Source: Novosphingobium organovorum
GTDB taxonomy: Bacteria > Pseudomonadota > Alphaproteobacteria > Sphingomonadales > Sphingomonadaceae
Assembly: GCF_022832435.1 (NCBI RefSeq)
Contig: NZ_JALHLF010000014.1
Coordinates: 1-37,384, forward strand
Reading direction: 5' to 3'
DNA length: 37,384 nucleotides
Within the stretch, counting starts at the first letter, position 1; each line of letters starts with the position of its first letter. The notes beneath the pieces were generated by a model. That model was not told where the DNA came from and ran no database searches. It saw only the letters and a list, made by a program, of their open reading frames with translations. A program made the position numbers and the translations under genes. Shown one piece after another: positions 18,244-25,920 of the stretch.

Positions 18244-19266
18244 ATGACCATGCCCTCCCCCGCTTCGCTCGCTCCGGCCCCTTCCGATTCGCCGGCGTCC
18301 ACCGCGCGCACACCGACTTACGAAGGCGCCTGCGAGGCCGCGCGCCGCGTCGCCGCGATCCTGCCCGAAACCCCGCTGCTCACGCTCGAGGTCGATGGCC
18401 GCACGATCTGGTGCAAGGCCGAAGGGCTCCAGCCGATCGGCGCGTTCAAGATTCGCGGCGCCTGGCACCGGCTGAGCGCACTGAGCGAGGCCGAGCGCGC
18501 GCGCGGCGTGATCGGCGTGTCGAGCGGCAACCACGCGCAGGGCGTCGCCTGGGCCGCGCGGCGTCTGGGCATCGCGGCCACCATCGTCATGCCCTGCGAT
18601 GCCCCCGCGATCAAACTCGCCAACACCCGCGCGCTGGGCGCCGAAGTCGTGCTCTACGACCGCCCCGGCGGGGTCGATCGCGATGCGGTGACCGAGGAAC
18701 TGCGCGCCGCCAGCGGCGCCACGCTGGTCCACCCCTTCGGCGATGCCTGGGTAATCGAAGGTCAGGGTTCGGTCGGCATCGAGATCGCCGCGCAGATGCA
18801 GCGCCAGGCCGGGTTCGCGCCCGACCTCATCGTCACCCCCTGCGGCGGCGGCGGGCTGACCGCCGGGCTCGCCATCGCCTGCCCCGAGGCCGCGATCATC
18901 CCGGTCGAACCCGAAGGCTGGAACGACGTGGGCCAGAGCCTGGCGGCGGGCCACATCGTTCCGGTCGGCAAGGACGCGCCCGCCACCCCCTGCGACGCGC
19001 TCCAGACCCCTGCGACGCACCCGCTCAATTTCGCGATCCTTTCTGCACGCTGCCCCTTCGGGCTCAACGTCAGCCCCGCTGAGGTGCGCCGCGCGCAGCG
19101 GTTGATCTTCGAAAAGCTGCACCTGGTGGTCGAACCGGGCGGCGCCGCGGCGCTCGCCGCCGTGCTTGCTGGCAAGGTCGAGCTGACCGATCGCACCGCC
19201 GTCGTCCTTTCGGGCGGCAACACCGATGCCGCCGCCTTCGCCGCGATGCTCGCTGGCCAGGACTGA
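18244..19266 (+). CDS. Threonine/serine dehydratase, PLP fold type II
   Basis: A 340-residue catabolic-type dehydratase, without the C-terminal ACT regulatory domains of biosynthetic IlvA. The PLP lysine is Lys69 in PIGAFKIRGA, the substrate loop SSGNHAQG is at 93-100, and the phosphate-binding glycine loop is CGGGGL. It ends with SGGNTDAA. It would deaminate threonine to 2-oxobutanoate or serine to pyruvate; related enzymes act on hydroxyaspartate or racemise serine, so the substrate is open. The first 20 residues are Pro/Ser/Ala rich, and the ribosome-binding site is weak (GCGGGC). It lies in one transcription unit with btaA, btaB and the next small gene, although no pathway link to betaine lipids is established. 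Confidence 0.88.
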   Translation: MTMPSPASLAPAPSDSPASTARTPTYEGACEAARRVAAILPETPLLTLEVDGRTIWCKAEGLQPIGAFKIRGAWHRLSALSEAERARGVIGVSSGNHAQGVAWAARRLGIAATIVMPCDAPAIKLANTRALGAEVVLYDRPGGVDRDAVTEELRAASGATLVHPFGDAWVIEGQGSVGIEIAAQMQRQAGFAPDLIVTPCGGGGLTAGLAIACPEAAIIPVEPEGWNDVGQSLAAGHIVPVGKDAPATPCDALQTPATHPLNFAILSARCPFGLNVSPAEVRRAQRLIFEKLHLVVEPGGAAALAAVLAGKVELTDRTAVVLSGGNTDAAAFAAMLAGQD

Positions 19267-19282
19267 GCAAAAGGATACCCGC

Positions 19283-19549
19283 ATGGACTTCAACGACCAG
19301 TTGCGCCGCTACTTCGGCACCGACGATCTCGACGCCGTGGCGCCCGGCGCGATGGAGGCCGGGATCGAACGCATGAAAGTCGACCTAGGCATGGAAACCG
19401 ACCCCGGCCGCCGCTTCGCGCTCTGGGCGCTCATGCACATGCTGGGCGAAGCGCCTGACCTTGATGTGGCCTTCAAGGACCCGCAGGAACGCGACGCGGC
19501 GCGCAATTTCATGGACCTGCTCGACAAGGCTCCCGGCGCGCTCTCCTGA
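19283..19549 (+). CDS. 88-residue protein of unknown function
   Basis: Starts at the ATG at 19283, with AAGGA eight bases upstream and 16 bases after the dehydratase stop; it is the last gene before a strong terminator. It is acidic and predicted to be mostly helical (MDFNDQLRRYFGTDDLDAV..., ALWALMHMLGEAPDLDVAF, ERDAARNFMDLLDKA), without signal peptide, membrane segment or cysteine cluster. I do not recognise a named family; I have an impression of similar short proteins in sphingomonads but cannot verify it. It is probably cytoplasmic and co-expressed with the dehydratase. Confidence 0.78.
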   Translation: MDFNDQLRRYFGTDDLDAVAPGAMEAGIERMKVDLGMETDPGRRFALWALMHMLGEAPDLDVAFKDPQERDAARNFMDLLDKAPGALS

Positions 19550-19568
19550 CGAGCCGCATCGGAACGCA

Positions 19569-19602
19569 AAAAAGCCCCGGACTTTGCGGTCCGGGGCTTT
19601 TT
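19569..19602 (+). terminator. Intrinsic terminator of the btaA operon
   Basis: A perfect 14-base stem (19569-19582 with 19589-19602, loop TTTGCG) whose right arm ends in a run of five T. It begins 20 bases after the stop of the 88-residue gene. Confidence 0.92.
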
Positions 19603-19640
19603 GTGCTCGGCTTCGTGAAATGCGCAAGGACTATTGGATC

Positions 19641-19807
19641 CAAGGGATTTACCATCCCTTGACCCTGTGACCTGTCCAGCTCGGTGCGTGCCCGAGACGT
19701 TCCGCATGCCTTGTGAAGGGCTCCCGAATACCTCGCCTCCCTTGCGCCACGAAAGCCGAAAGAAGCGAGGTCTACAGTATCGGGGTCAAGGGGTAATAAC
19801 CCCTTGA
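19641..19807. repeat. REPIN-like pair of inverted hairpin repeats
   Basis: Two similar hairpin modules face each other. Left (19641-19665): stem CAAGGGAT/ATCCCTTG with loop TTACC, then GACCC. Right (19783-19807), read on the minus strand: stem CAAGGGGT/ACCCCTTG with loop TATT, then GACCC. Both are followed inward by a similar end (GACCCTG and GACCCCG). Inside, ACCTCGC (19730-19736) pairs with GCGAGGT (19765-19771). This is the architecture of REP doublets (REPINs), short non-autonomous elements spread by RAYT transposases. The rest of the 345-base gap 19550-19894 holds only the operon terminator; the right hairpin may also act as a 3' structure for recA, whose stop is 88 bases away. Confidence 0.65.
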
Positions 19808-19894
19808 ATCATCTTTTTCTTCCGAAACCCAATTCGGCAGATTTCTGGAAAACGGGCCGCGACGCAAGAAACCCGCGCCAAGGCCCGCCGCCGC

Positions 19895-20965
19895 TTATTC
19901 GTCTTCGGCCGAGGGGCCGACCATCATTTCCTCGGCGAGGCCTTCGGTCTGGCCGCGGATCGCCTTTTCGAGGCGATCACAGACCTCGGTATTTTCCTTA
20001 AGGTAGTTCTTCGCGTTTTCACGCCCCTGACCGATGCGGATCGAATCGTAGCTGAACCACGAACCCGACTTCTCCACGATGCCGGCCTTGACGCCGAGAT
20101 CGAGGATTTCGCCGATCTTGGAGATGCCTTCGCCGTACATGATGTCGAACTCGACCTGCTTGAACGGCGGGGCGACCTTGTTCTTGACCACCTTCACGCG
20201 GGTCGCGTTGCCCACGATGTCGTCACGATCCTTGATCTGGCCGGTACGGCGGATGTCGAGGCGGACCGAGGCGTAGAACTTGAGCGCGTTACCGCCCGTG
20301 GTCGTTTCCGGGTTGCCGTACATCACGCCGATCTTCATGCGCAGCTGGTTGATGAAGATCACCATGCACTTGGAGCGGTTGATCGAACCCGTCAGCTTGC
20401 GCAGCGACTGGCTCATCAGGCGGGCCTGCAGGCCGACGTGGCTATCGCCCATCTCGCCTTCGATTTCGGCGCGGGGAACGAGCGCGGCGACCGAGTCGAC
20501 CACCAGCACGTCGATCGCGTTCGAGCGCACCAGCGTGTCGGTGATTTCGAGCGCCTGTTCGCCGGTGTCGGGCTGCGAGACGATCAGTTCATCGATGTCC
20601 ACGCCCAGCTTCTTGGCGTAGACCGGATCGAGCGCGTGTTCGGCGTCGATGAACGCGGCCGTACCACCGTTCTTCTGCGCCTCGGCGATGACGTGCAGGG
20701 CCAGCGTGGTCTTGCCCGAGCTTTCCGGGCCGTAGACTTCGATCACGCGGCCCTTGGGCAGGCCACCCACGCCAAGCGCGATGTCGAGCCCCAGCGAACC
20801 GGTCGAGATCGCCTCGACCTGCATCGTTTCCTTCGAGCCCAGCTTCATCGCCGAGCCCTTGCCGAACGCGCGATCGATCTGGGCGAGCGCTGCGTCGAGC
20901 GCCTTCTGACGGTCCATTGCGTCCTTTTCCTTGCCTTCCTGGATCAGCTTGAGCTGAGCAGCCAT
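19895..20965 (-). CDS. recA: RecA recombinase
   Basis: ATP-dependent strand-exchange protein and coprotease for LexA in the SOS response. 356 residues from the ATG at 20965, preceded by GGGGAAG. Walker A is GPESSGKT, Walker B is [10 protein letters not shown], the L2 loop region is [24 protein letters not shown], and the oligomerisation segment [22 protein letters not shown] follows a 16-residue N-terminal extension. The acidic tail ends PSAEDE. All features and the length are standard for an alphaproteobacterial RecA. It is monocistronic, with an SOS-type promoter. Confidence 0.99.
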   Translation of the reverse strand: MAAQLKLIQEGKEKDAMDRQKALDAALAQIDRAFGKGSAMKLGSKETMQVEAISTGSLGLDIALGVGGLPKGRVIEVYGPESSGKTTLALHVIAEAQKNGGTAAFIDAEHALDPVYAKKLGVDIDELIVSQPDTGEQALEITDTLVRSNAIDVLVVDSVAALVPRAEIEGEMGDSHVGLQARLMSQSLRKLTGSINRSKCMVIFINQLRMKIGVMYGNPETTTGGNALKFYASVRLDIRRTGQIKDRDDIVGNATRVKVVKNKVAPPFKQVEFDIMYGEGISKIGEILDLGVKAGIVEKSGSWFSYDSIRIGQGRENAKNYLKENTEVCDRLEKAIRGQTEGLAEEMMVGPSAEDE

Positions 20966-21343
20966 AAAACTTCCCCTGTGCTACCGGGCTGACCGGAAAG
21001 GTCAACGTCACAAGAGTTCGTGTACCCTATTCGTTCTACAGGAACAAGATGGGAACATTTGCAAATTTACAAATTTTAATCGCAGGGCTGCCCGCCTTTT
21101 CGAGCATGTCCCACCGTCGGGACAGAGCCGTCAGCCCGTTCGAATGTGCCGATGCCTTGCCTCAAACTCGCGCGGATTCAAACGCTTCGCGCTCTCCCGG
21201 AAGGTCCCGCAGCCCCCTTGTGACCGGCGATCACGACGTGCGGCGCAAGCGTTCTCAGGGAAAGACCGGAATTGCCAGAAAGCCCCCCTCATCACGCCGA
21301 GTCGCCCGTGGCCCGCTTTCCACAGTTTCGAGCCAGCGGCCGC
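20966..21343 (-). other. Gap upstream of recA, downstream of cckA
   Basis: 378 bases without a gene. The part next to recA carries the promoter and SOS box (21019-21056), backed by an AT-rich stretch (about 21056-21081) that may act as an UP element. The remaining 260 bases to the cckA stop show no hairpin with a T-run and no open frame with recognisable features. Confidence 0.6.
21019..21056 (-). promoter_or_regulatory. SOS-regulated promoter of recA
   Basis: GAAC-N7-GAAC (21042-21056), which reads GTTC-N7-GTTC on the recA strand, is the LexA box of alphaproteobacteria. It overlaps the candidate -35 TTGTTC (21042-21047); the -10 candidate is TACACG (21019-21024) after a 17-base spacer. LexA binding would block this promoter directly. 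Confidence 0.8.
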
Positions 21344-23803
21344 CTACTGCGCGGTCTGGGCCAGCACGTCGCCCACCTTCTCGGAGAGCTGCTGGACCGA
21401 GAACGGCTTGGGCATGAACCAGGCGTTGGCCAGCCCGATCTCCTTGCGCAACTGCTCCTCGGCGTAGCCGGACATGAACAGCACCGGCATCCCCGGCACA
21501 ATCCGCCGGATCGCGCGCGCCATGCCGGGGCCATCGAGGCTGGGCATGACGACATCGGACACCACCAGATCGAAGCCGCCTCCCGCCGCCACGCTTTCCT
21601 CGACGATCGCGAGGCCATCCTCGCCATCCTCGGCGCAAGTCACTTCGTAACCCTGCCGCACCAGCGCGCGTTCGGCGATGATCCGCACGGTGACTTCGTC
21701 CTCGACCAGCAGGATACGCCCGCCGCCCGCCCACTGGCTGGGCTGCGCCTCGACGATCGGCGCGGCGGGGCGCTCCTCCACGCTGCCCGGCGCGGCGTGG
21801 TGGACCGGCAGGTAGACGATGAAACGCGTCCCCTTGCCCAGTTCGCTCTCGGCGAAAATGAACCCGCCCGACTGCTTGACGATGCCATAGACCGTCGAGA
21901 GACCAAGCCCGGTGCCCTTGCCCTGCTCCTTGGTGGTGAAGAACGGCTCGAAGATCTTGCCCAGCACGTCCGGCGCAATGCCGCCGCCGGTATCCTCGAC
22001 GATCAGCGCGGTGTAATCGCCCGCAGGCACGATCTCGCTGCGCATCGCGCGCACGTCGGTGGTGAGCACCTTGCGGGTGGAAAGCGTCAGCTTGCCCGAA
22101 CCGTCGCCGCGCCCCTGCATCGCATCGCGCGCGTTGACGCACAGGTTCACGATGACCTGTTCGAGCTGGGTCGGGTCAGCGCGCACGGGGCCAAGGTCGC
22201 GGTCGTGCTTGACCACCAGCTCGATCCGCTCACCGATCAGGCGGCGCAGCATCTGCGAGACATCGGCCACCACGTCGGGCAGCTGGATCACTTCGGGGCG
22301 CAGTGTCTGCTGCCGCGAGAACGCGAGCAGCTGGCGCGTGAGCGAGGCGGCGCGGTTCGAATTGGCGCGGATCTGCTGGATGTCGTCATAATCCGAATCG
22401 CCCGGCGTATGGCGCATCAGCATGAGATCGCAGGTGCCCAGGATCGCGGTCAGCACGTTGTTGAAATCGTGCGCGACACCGCCCGCCAGCTGGCCCACCG
22501 CCTGCATCTTGGTGGCCTGCGCGACCTGGCGCTTGAGCCGCGTCTCCTCGGACGTATCGGTCAGCCCCAGCAGCACCGCCGCATCGCCCAGACCGCGTAC
22601 ACCGGCAAGGCTGAGCGAGACGGGATCGTCCGAAATCGCCGAAAGGCGCACCGCGATGTCGCCCGCCGTGGCCGGGCCTTGCGCAAAGCGGCGGATCGCT
22701 TCGGACAAGGCGCGCTTGTCCTCGCGCACGACGAGATCGGTGGGGTAGGTCGGCGGCTCCTGCCCTTCACGCCCGGCGGCGCGCATGAAAGCCGGGTTGG
22801 CGAACAGCAGGCGCCCGTCGCGATCGGCCATGGCGAGGCCGAGCGGAAGCTGGCCGAGCAGCGCCTCGAGGTGCGGCGCGGCGGCGCTGCCTCCCGCGTT
22901 GGCGCCGATCCCCTGCGCCGCGCTCATCACCAGCATGAGCGTGGGGGCGGCTTCGGGGTCGCCGGCGTCCGGCTGGTCGGGATCGACGAGCGGCACCGGG
23001 TAGATCACCAGCGGCTCACCCCCGCCGCCATCGCGCGCCCAGCCGATACAGGCGTTTTCATCGCGCGCGAGCAGTTCGACGAAATCGCTCCCCGCGACAT
23101 CGCCTTCGGCAAGACCGCTGGCGCGTTCGCAAAACGCCTCGCTCGCCGCACGGATCGAGCCATCGGGCTCGACCAGCGCAGCCAGGATCCCGGCGCGGGC
23201 GAGGCCACGCCCCAGTGGCCCGGTCAGCCGGGAGACCAGTTCGTCGAGCGAATCGGCGGCGGCGAGCGGGGCGAAAGTCCAGATCAGGAAATCGTCTCCG
23301 CGCCCGGCGCGGCGCACCCCGACACTCCAGCGCAGGGGCACCGTTCCGGCCGGCGCCGCGATCTCGCACGTGGCCTGGCCATCACGCAGGGCCAGCCGCG
23401 TGGCGCTTGCCAGACGGTCCTGCGAGGCGGCATCGAGGCCAAGCGAGGGCGGCGCGGCGACCACCCCGAAGGTGGCCTCGAAACGCGCGTTGGCACAGGT
23501 CAGACGGCCAGCCCGGTCGGTGATCGCAATGCCCATATCCTCGCGCTCGATCGCGGCGACGGTTACCGACCAGTCCGGCGGAGCGTAATCGGGCGCGACG
23601 GCATCGGGACGGCGGCGCGCGAAGAACCAGGCCAGCGCACCAAGCCCGATCAGCGTGCCGCCGAAAATAGCCGTCAGCACGCGATCGTCGGTCAGCGCCC
23701 AGACCAGCGCCAGACTGGCCAGCAGGGCAAGCACCACGGCCAGTCCATCGGTCATCGGCCGGCGCACGGCGAAAGGCTCTGTGTCCTGCGACCCGTTGTT
23801 CAC
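21344..23803 (-). CDS. cckA: Hybrid sensor histidine kinase CckA
   Basis: Membrane kinase at the top of the CckA-ChpT-CtrA phosphorelay that controls cell cycle, motility and related functions in alphaproteobacteria. 819 residues from a GTG that overlaps the preceding gene's stop by 4 bases. Two membrane helices lie at about 20-38 and 43-62. PAS-like regions follow at about 80-180, 200-290 and 310-415. The phosphorylated His445 lies in [16 protein letters not shown], with N-box [10 protein letters not shown] (553-562), G1 DTGGGI (604-609) and G2 GTGLGLSTV (630-638). The receiver domain (696-812) has phospho-acceptor Asp750 and Lys799. The order and H-box match CckA well. It is the last gene of the smpB-DUF2062-DUF2062-cckA operon. 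Confidence 0.93.
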   Translation of the reverse strand: MNNGSQDTEPFAVRRPMTDGLAVVLALLASLALVWALTDDRVLTAIFGGTLIGLGALAWFFARRRPDAVAPDYAPPDWSVTVAAIEREDMGIAITDRAGRLTCANARFEATFGVVAAPPSLGLDAASQDRLASATRLALRDGQATCEIAAPAGTVPLRWSVGVRRAGRGDDFLIWTFAPLAAADSLDELVSRLTGPLGRGLARAGILAALVEPDGSIRAASEAFCERASGLAEGDVAGSDFVELLARDENACIGWARDGGGGEPLVIYPVPLVDPDQPDAGDPEAAPTLMLVMSAAQGIGANAGGSAAAPHLEALLGQLPLGLAMADRDGRLLFANPAFMRAAGREGQEPPTYPTDLVVREDKRALSEAIRRFAQGPATAGDIAVRLSAISDDPVSLSLAGVRGLGDAAVLLGLTDTSEETRLKRQVAQATKMQAVGQLAGGVAHDFNNVLTAILGTCDLMLMRHTPGDSDYDDIQQIRANSNRAASLTRQLLAFSRQQTLRPEVIQLPDVVADVSQMLRRLIGERIELVVKHDRDLGPVRADPTQLEQVIVNLCVNARDAMQGRGDGSGKLTLSTRKVLTTDVRAMRSEIVPAGDYTALIVEDTGGGIAPDVLGKIFEPFFTTKEQGKGTGLGLSTVYGIVKQSGGFIFAESELGKGTRFIVYLPVHHAAPGSVEERPAAPIVEAQPSQWAGGGRILLVEDEVTVRIIAERALVRQGYEVTCAEDGEDGLAIVEESVAAGGGFDLVVSDVVMPSLDGPGMARAIRRIVPGMPVLFMSGYAEEQLRKEIGLANAWFMPKPFSVQQLSEKVGDVLAQTAQ

Positions 23804-24432
23804 CCGTCCTGCCCCGTCCTTTCCACGGCGTTTCCAGCCGCAGCGCCCGCTCCCGAAGCGCCAACCGCCGAAGCGCCGCGTATCGGGCGCGCACGCCGTT
23901 CGCGGTGCTTGTGGCCGATCCAGAAGCGCCAGACCCAGCCCGCGACGAAATAGCCCAGCACCGCGCTGACCACCGCAAGCACCACGAAGCCGATCGCCGC
24001 CTGCCCGGCCGAATGGGCAAACCAGTTGACGTCGCTCCAGAACACGTCGGCGTTACCGGCCGTCTGGACGACCTCCTGCGCGCTGTCGGGGCGCAGGAAG
24101 AAATGGCCGACGCGATTGGCCACGACAAACCAGAAAGGCAAGGTGAAGGGATTGGTGACGAAGGTCAGCAAGGCCGCAACGGCAACGTTCGCGCGCGCGG
24201 GGAAAGCCAGCAGGCACGCCAGGAAGATCTGCCCCAGCGGCACGATGAACGCGGCGAACAGGCCAAGCGCCACTCCGCGCGGCACCGAGCGGCGCGTGAA
24301 ACGCCACAGCTCGGGACTGAGCGCACGCCCCGCGACGGGCGCAAGCCACTTGTTGCGCGCCACGTCCTCACGGCTGGGCATGCGCTTGTGCAGGGCCAGG
24401 GAAAGGCGATGAAGGAGCGCGCCGAGCGTCAT
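23800..24432 (-). CDS. DUF2062 membrane protein, second copy
   Basis: A 210-residue membrane protein. The start is the ATG at 24432, which overlaps the stop of the upstream DUF2062 gene (ATGA); a GTG ten codons earlier would overlap further. The DUF2062 core is present: [25 protein letters not shown], then a helix ending in LTFVTNPFTLPFW, an AGQAAIGFVVLAVVSAVLGYF helix and a basic tail (WRFWIGHKHRERRARP). Three to four membrane segments are likely. The function of DUF2062 is not established. It shares '[15 protein letters not shown]' and the 'F(V/I)(T/S)NP(F/L)T' motif with its neighbour, so the two are paralogues. Its own stop overlaps the cckA GTG by 4 bases, making coupled translation with the kinase likely. 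Confidence 0.9.
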   Translation of the reverse strand: MTLGALLHRLSLALHKRMPSREDVARNKWLAPVAGRALSPELWRFTRRSVPRGVALGLFAAFIVPLGQIFLACLLAFPARANVAVAALLTFVTNPFTLPFWFVVANRVGHFFLRPDSAQEVVQTAGNADVFWSDVNWFAHSAGQAAIGFVVLAVVSAVLGYFVAGWVWRFWIGHKHRERRARPIRGASAVGASGAGAAAGNAVERTGQDG

Positions 24433-25139
24433 GCCACGCGCCCATGGCCGGGACGATGCCACGGCGCGCCGGGCGCCGCGCAGCCCCCCTGATCAGGGTC
24501 CACCGGATCATCGCCGCCGGGGCTGTCGCCGGGGTTGCTATTGCTCACCCCGCCAGTCGCCAGGGTTGCCGCCTGCCCGCCGTCCACATCAAACGGCCGG
24601 TCGCGGCGGCGGCGCGCCTTGCCCGCGATACGCAGGCGCCACAGCCCTGCGGCCAGGAAATAGCCAAACACCGTGGCGACCACCGCCTGTACGAAGAGGC
24701 CGAGCACGATCGCCGGGGCGGTGTCGGAAACGATCCACACGCTCCACTGCGCCAGCCCGGCGCCGCTGTCGATCAGCGTGGTCACCGTGGCGATATCCGC
24801 GTGAAAGCCGAACAGGTTCCCGATCGAGACCGCCAGCGGCAGGATGACGAGCAGCGTGGTCAGGGGATTGCTGATGAAGGTCATCGCCACGGCGAGCGGG
24901 ATATTACCGCGAAACGGCACACACAGGAGCGCCGAGCCGACGATCTGGACGCCGGGAACAAGCGCGAAGATGCCGATGAACAGACCCGCCGCGACGCCGC
25001 GCGGAACCGAGCGCCGGGTAAAGCGAAACAGCTCCCCGCGCCGGGCCAGCGGCGCGGTGAAACGATTTGCCTCGATCTGCTGATGGGTTGGCATCTGCCG
25101 GTGAAACCAGCGCGCCAGGCGCCCGAAGGCCGTGGTCAT
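24429..25139 (-). CDS. DUF2062 membrane protein, first copy
   Basis: A 236-residue membrane protein starting at the ATG at 25139, which overlaps the smpB stop by 4 bases (ATGA). It has an amphipathic N-terminus ([23 protein letters not shown]), the DUF2062 core [55 protein letters not shown], and a helix [27 protein letters not shown]. The last 70 residues are hydrophilic, Gly/Asp/Pro rich and probably disordered. It is longer at the C-terminus than its paralogue. The role is unknown; because expression is linked to both SmpB and CckA, an envelope or cell-cycle role is possible but unproven. Confidence 0.9.
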   Translation of the reverse strand: MTTAFGRLARWFHRQMPTHQQIEANRFTAPLARRGELFRFTRRSVPRGVAAGLFIGIFALVPGVQIVGSALLCVPFRGNIPLAVAMTFISNPLTTLLVILPLAVSIGNLFGFHADIATVTTLIDSGAGLAQWSVWIVSDTAPAIVLGLFVQAVVATVFGYFLAAGLWRLRIAGKARRRRDRPFDVDGGQAATLATGGVSNSNPGDSPGGDDPVDPDQGGCAAPGAPWHRPGHGRVA

Positions 25140-25618
25140 CCGTGTTCTCGCAAAAGCCGGCCCTGTTCGCGCTTCCAGTCACGCTCCTTGACCGTCTGGC
25201 GCTTGTCGGCCGCATTCTTACCCTTGGCAAGCGCCAATTCGACCTTCGCCCGGCCCCGTCCGTTGAAGTAGACGGACAGCGGGACGAGCGTCATGCCCTT
25301 GCGTTCGACCGCCCCTTGCAGGCGCGAAATCTCGCGCTCGTGGAGCAGCAGCTTGCGCGGGCGCTTGGGCTCGTGGTTGAAGCGGTTGCCGTGGCTGAAT
25401 TCGGGAACGTTGGCGTTGATCAGCCAGCATTCGCCGCCGCTGATCTCGGCGTAGGATTCGGCGATCGACCCCTCACCGAAGCGCAGCGATTTCACTTCGG
25501 TTCCGGTCAGCGCGATTCCCGCCTCGAACTTCTCCTCGATGTGATAGTCGAAGCGAGCCCGGCGGTTTTCGGCGACGGTCTTGGTCTTTTCGAAAGTTGT
25601 GCGTTGCGGACGTGCCAT
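25136..25618 (-). CDS. smpB: SsrA-binding protein SmpB
   Basis: Binds tmRNA (SsrA) and takes it to stalled ribosomes for trans-translation. 160 residues from the ATG at 25618. The beta-barrel core shows [51 protein letters not shown] and the [31 protein letters not shown] segment; the basic tail ([22 protein letters not shown]) that folds into the mRNA channel is intact. It heads the four-gene overlapping operon. No ssrA gene is visible in this window. Confidence 0.98.
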   Translation of the reverse strand: MARPQRTTFEKTKTVAENRRARFDYHIEEKFEAGIALTGTEVKSLRFGEGSIAESYAEISGGECWLINANVPEFSHGNRFNHEPKRPRKLLLHEREISRLQGAVERKGMTLVPLSVYFNGRGRAKVELALAKGKNAADKRQTVKERDWKREQGRLLREHG

Positions 25619-25920
25619 GATGATGGGGCATGTAGTGATGCGCGAGGCAAAAGGAAACGGGAGAAACCGACGAGACGCCTTATAGCGTCGATCCGTTTAA
25701 AACCGGTGACCGGAGACCTGGTTGGCGCCCCCAAGGCGCCAGCGCCCGTTCCCCCTGCCGCAGCCCCGTGCCGCCCCCCCCCCGAGCCGGCGCCCAGCTG
25801 CGTGACGCAGAACACGGCTTTCAAATTAAATATATGTATCTGATTGAAAAACGAGTGACACATTACGGCAACACGGCTTAACCCGTGGAACTCGCAAGAC
25901 GATTTACAGGGGGACAATTC
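25619..25920. other. Divergent intergenic region between smpB and S9 peptidase, with a C10 run
   Basis: 302 bases holding the promoters of both divergent genes. Ten consecutive C residues occur at 25774-25783. The stretch 25820-25870 is AT-rich (a TTAAATATATG-like segment) beside very GC-rich DNA and probably contains the peptidase promoter. GACGC-CTTATA-GCGTC (25674-25689) is a short inverted repeat that includes a TATAAG on the smpB strand. A longer frame beginning with GTG at 25885 would extend the peptidase by 12 residues. No RNA gene is recognised. Confidence 0.5.

Noticed and set aside
21272..23953. 893-codon plus-strand open frame opposite cckA
   Set aside because: Antisense shadow of a clear hybrid kinase; no recognisable domain.
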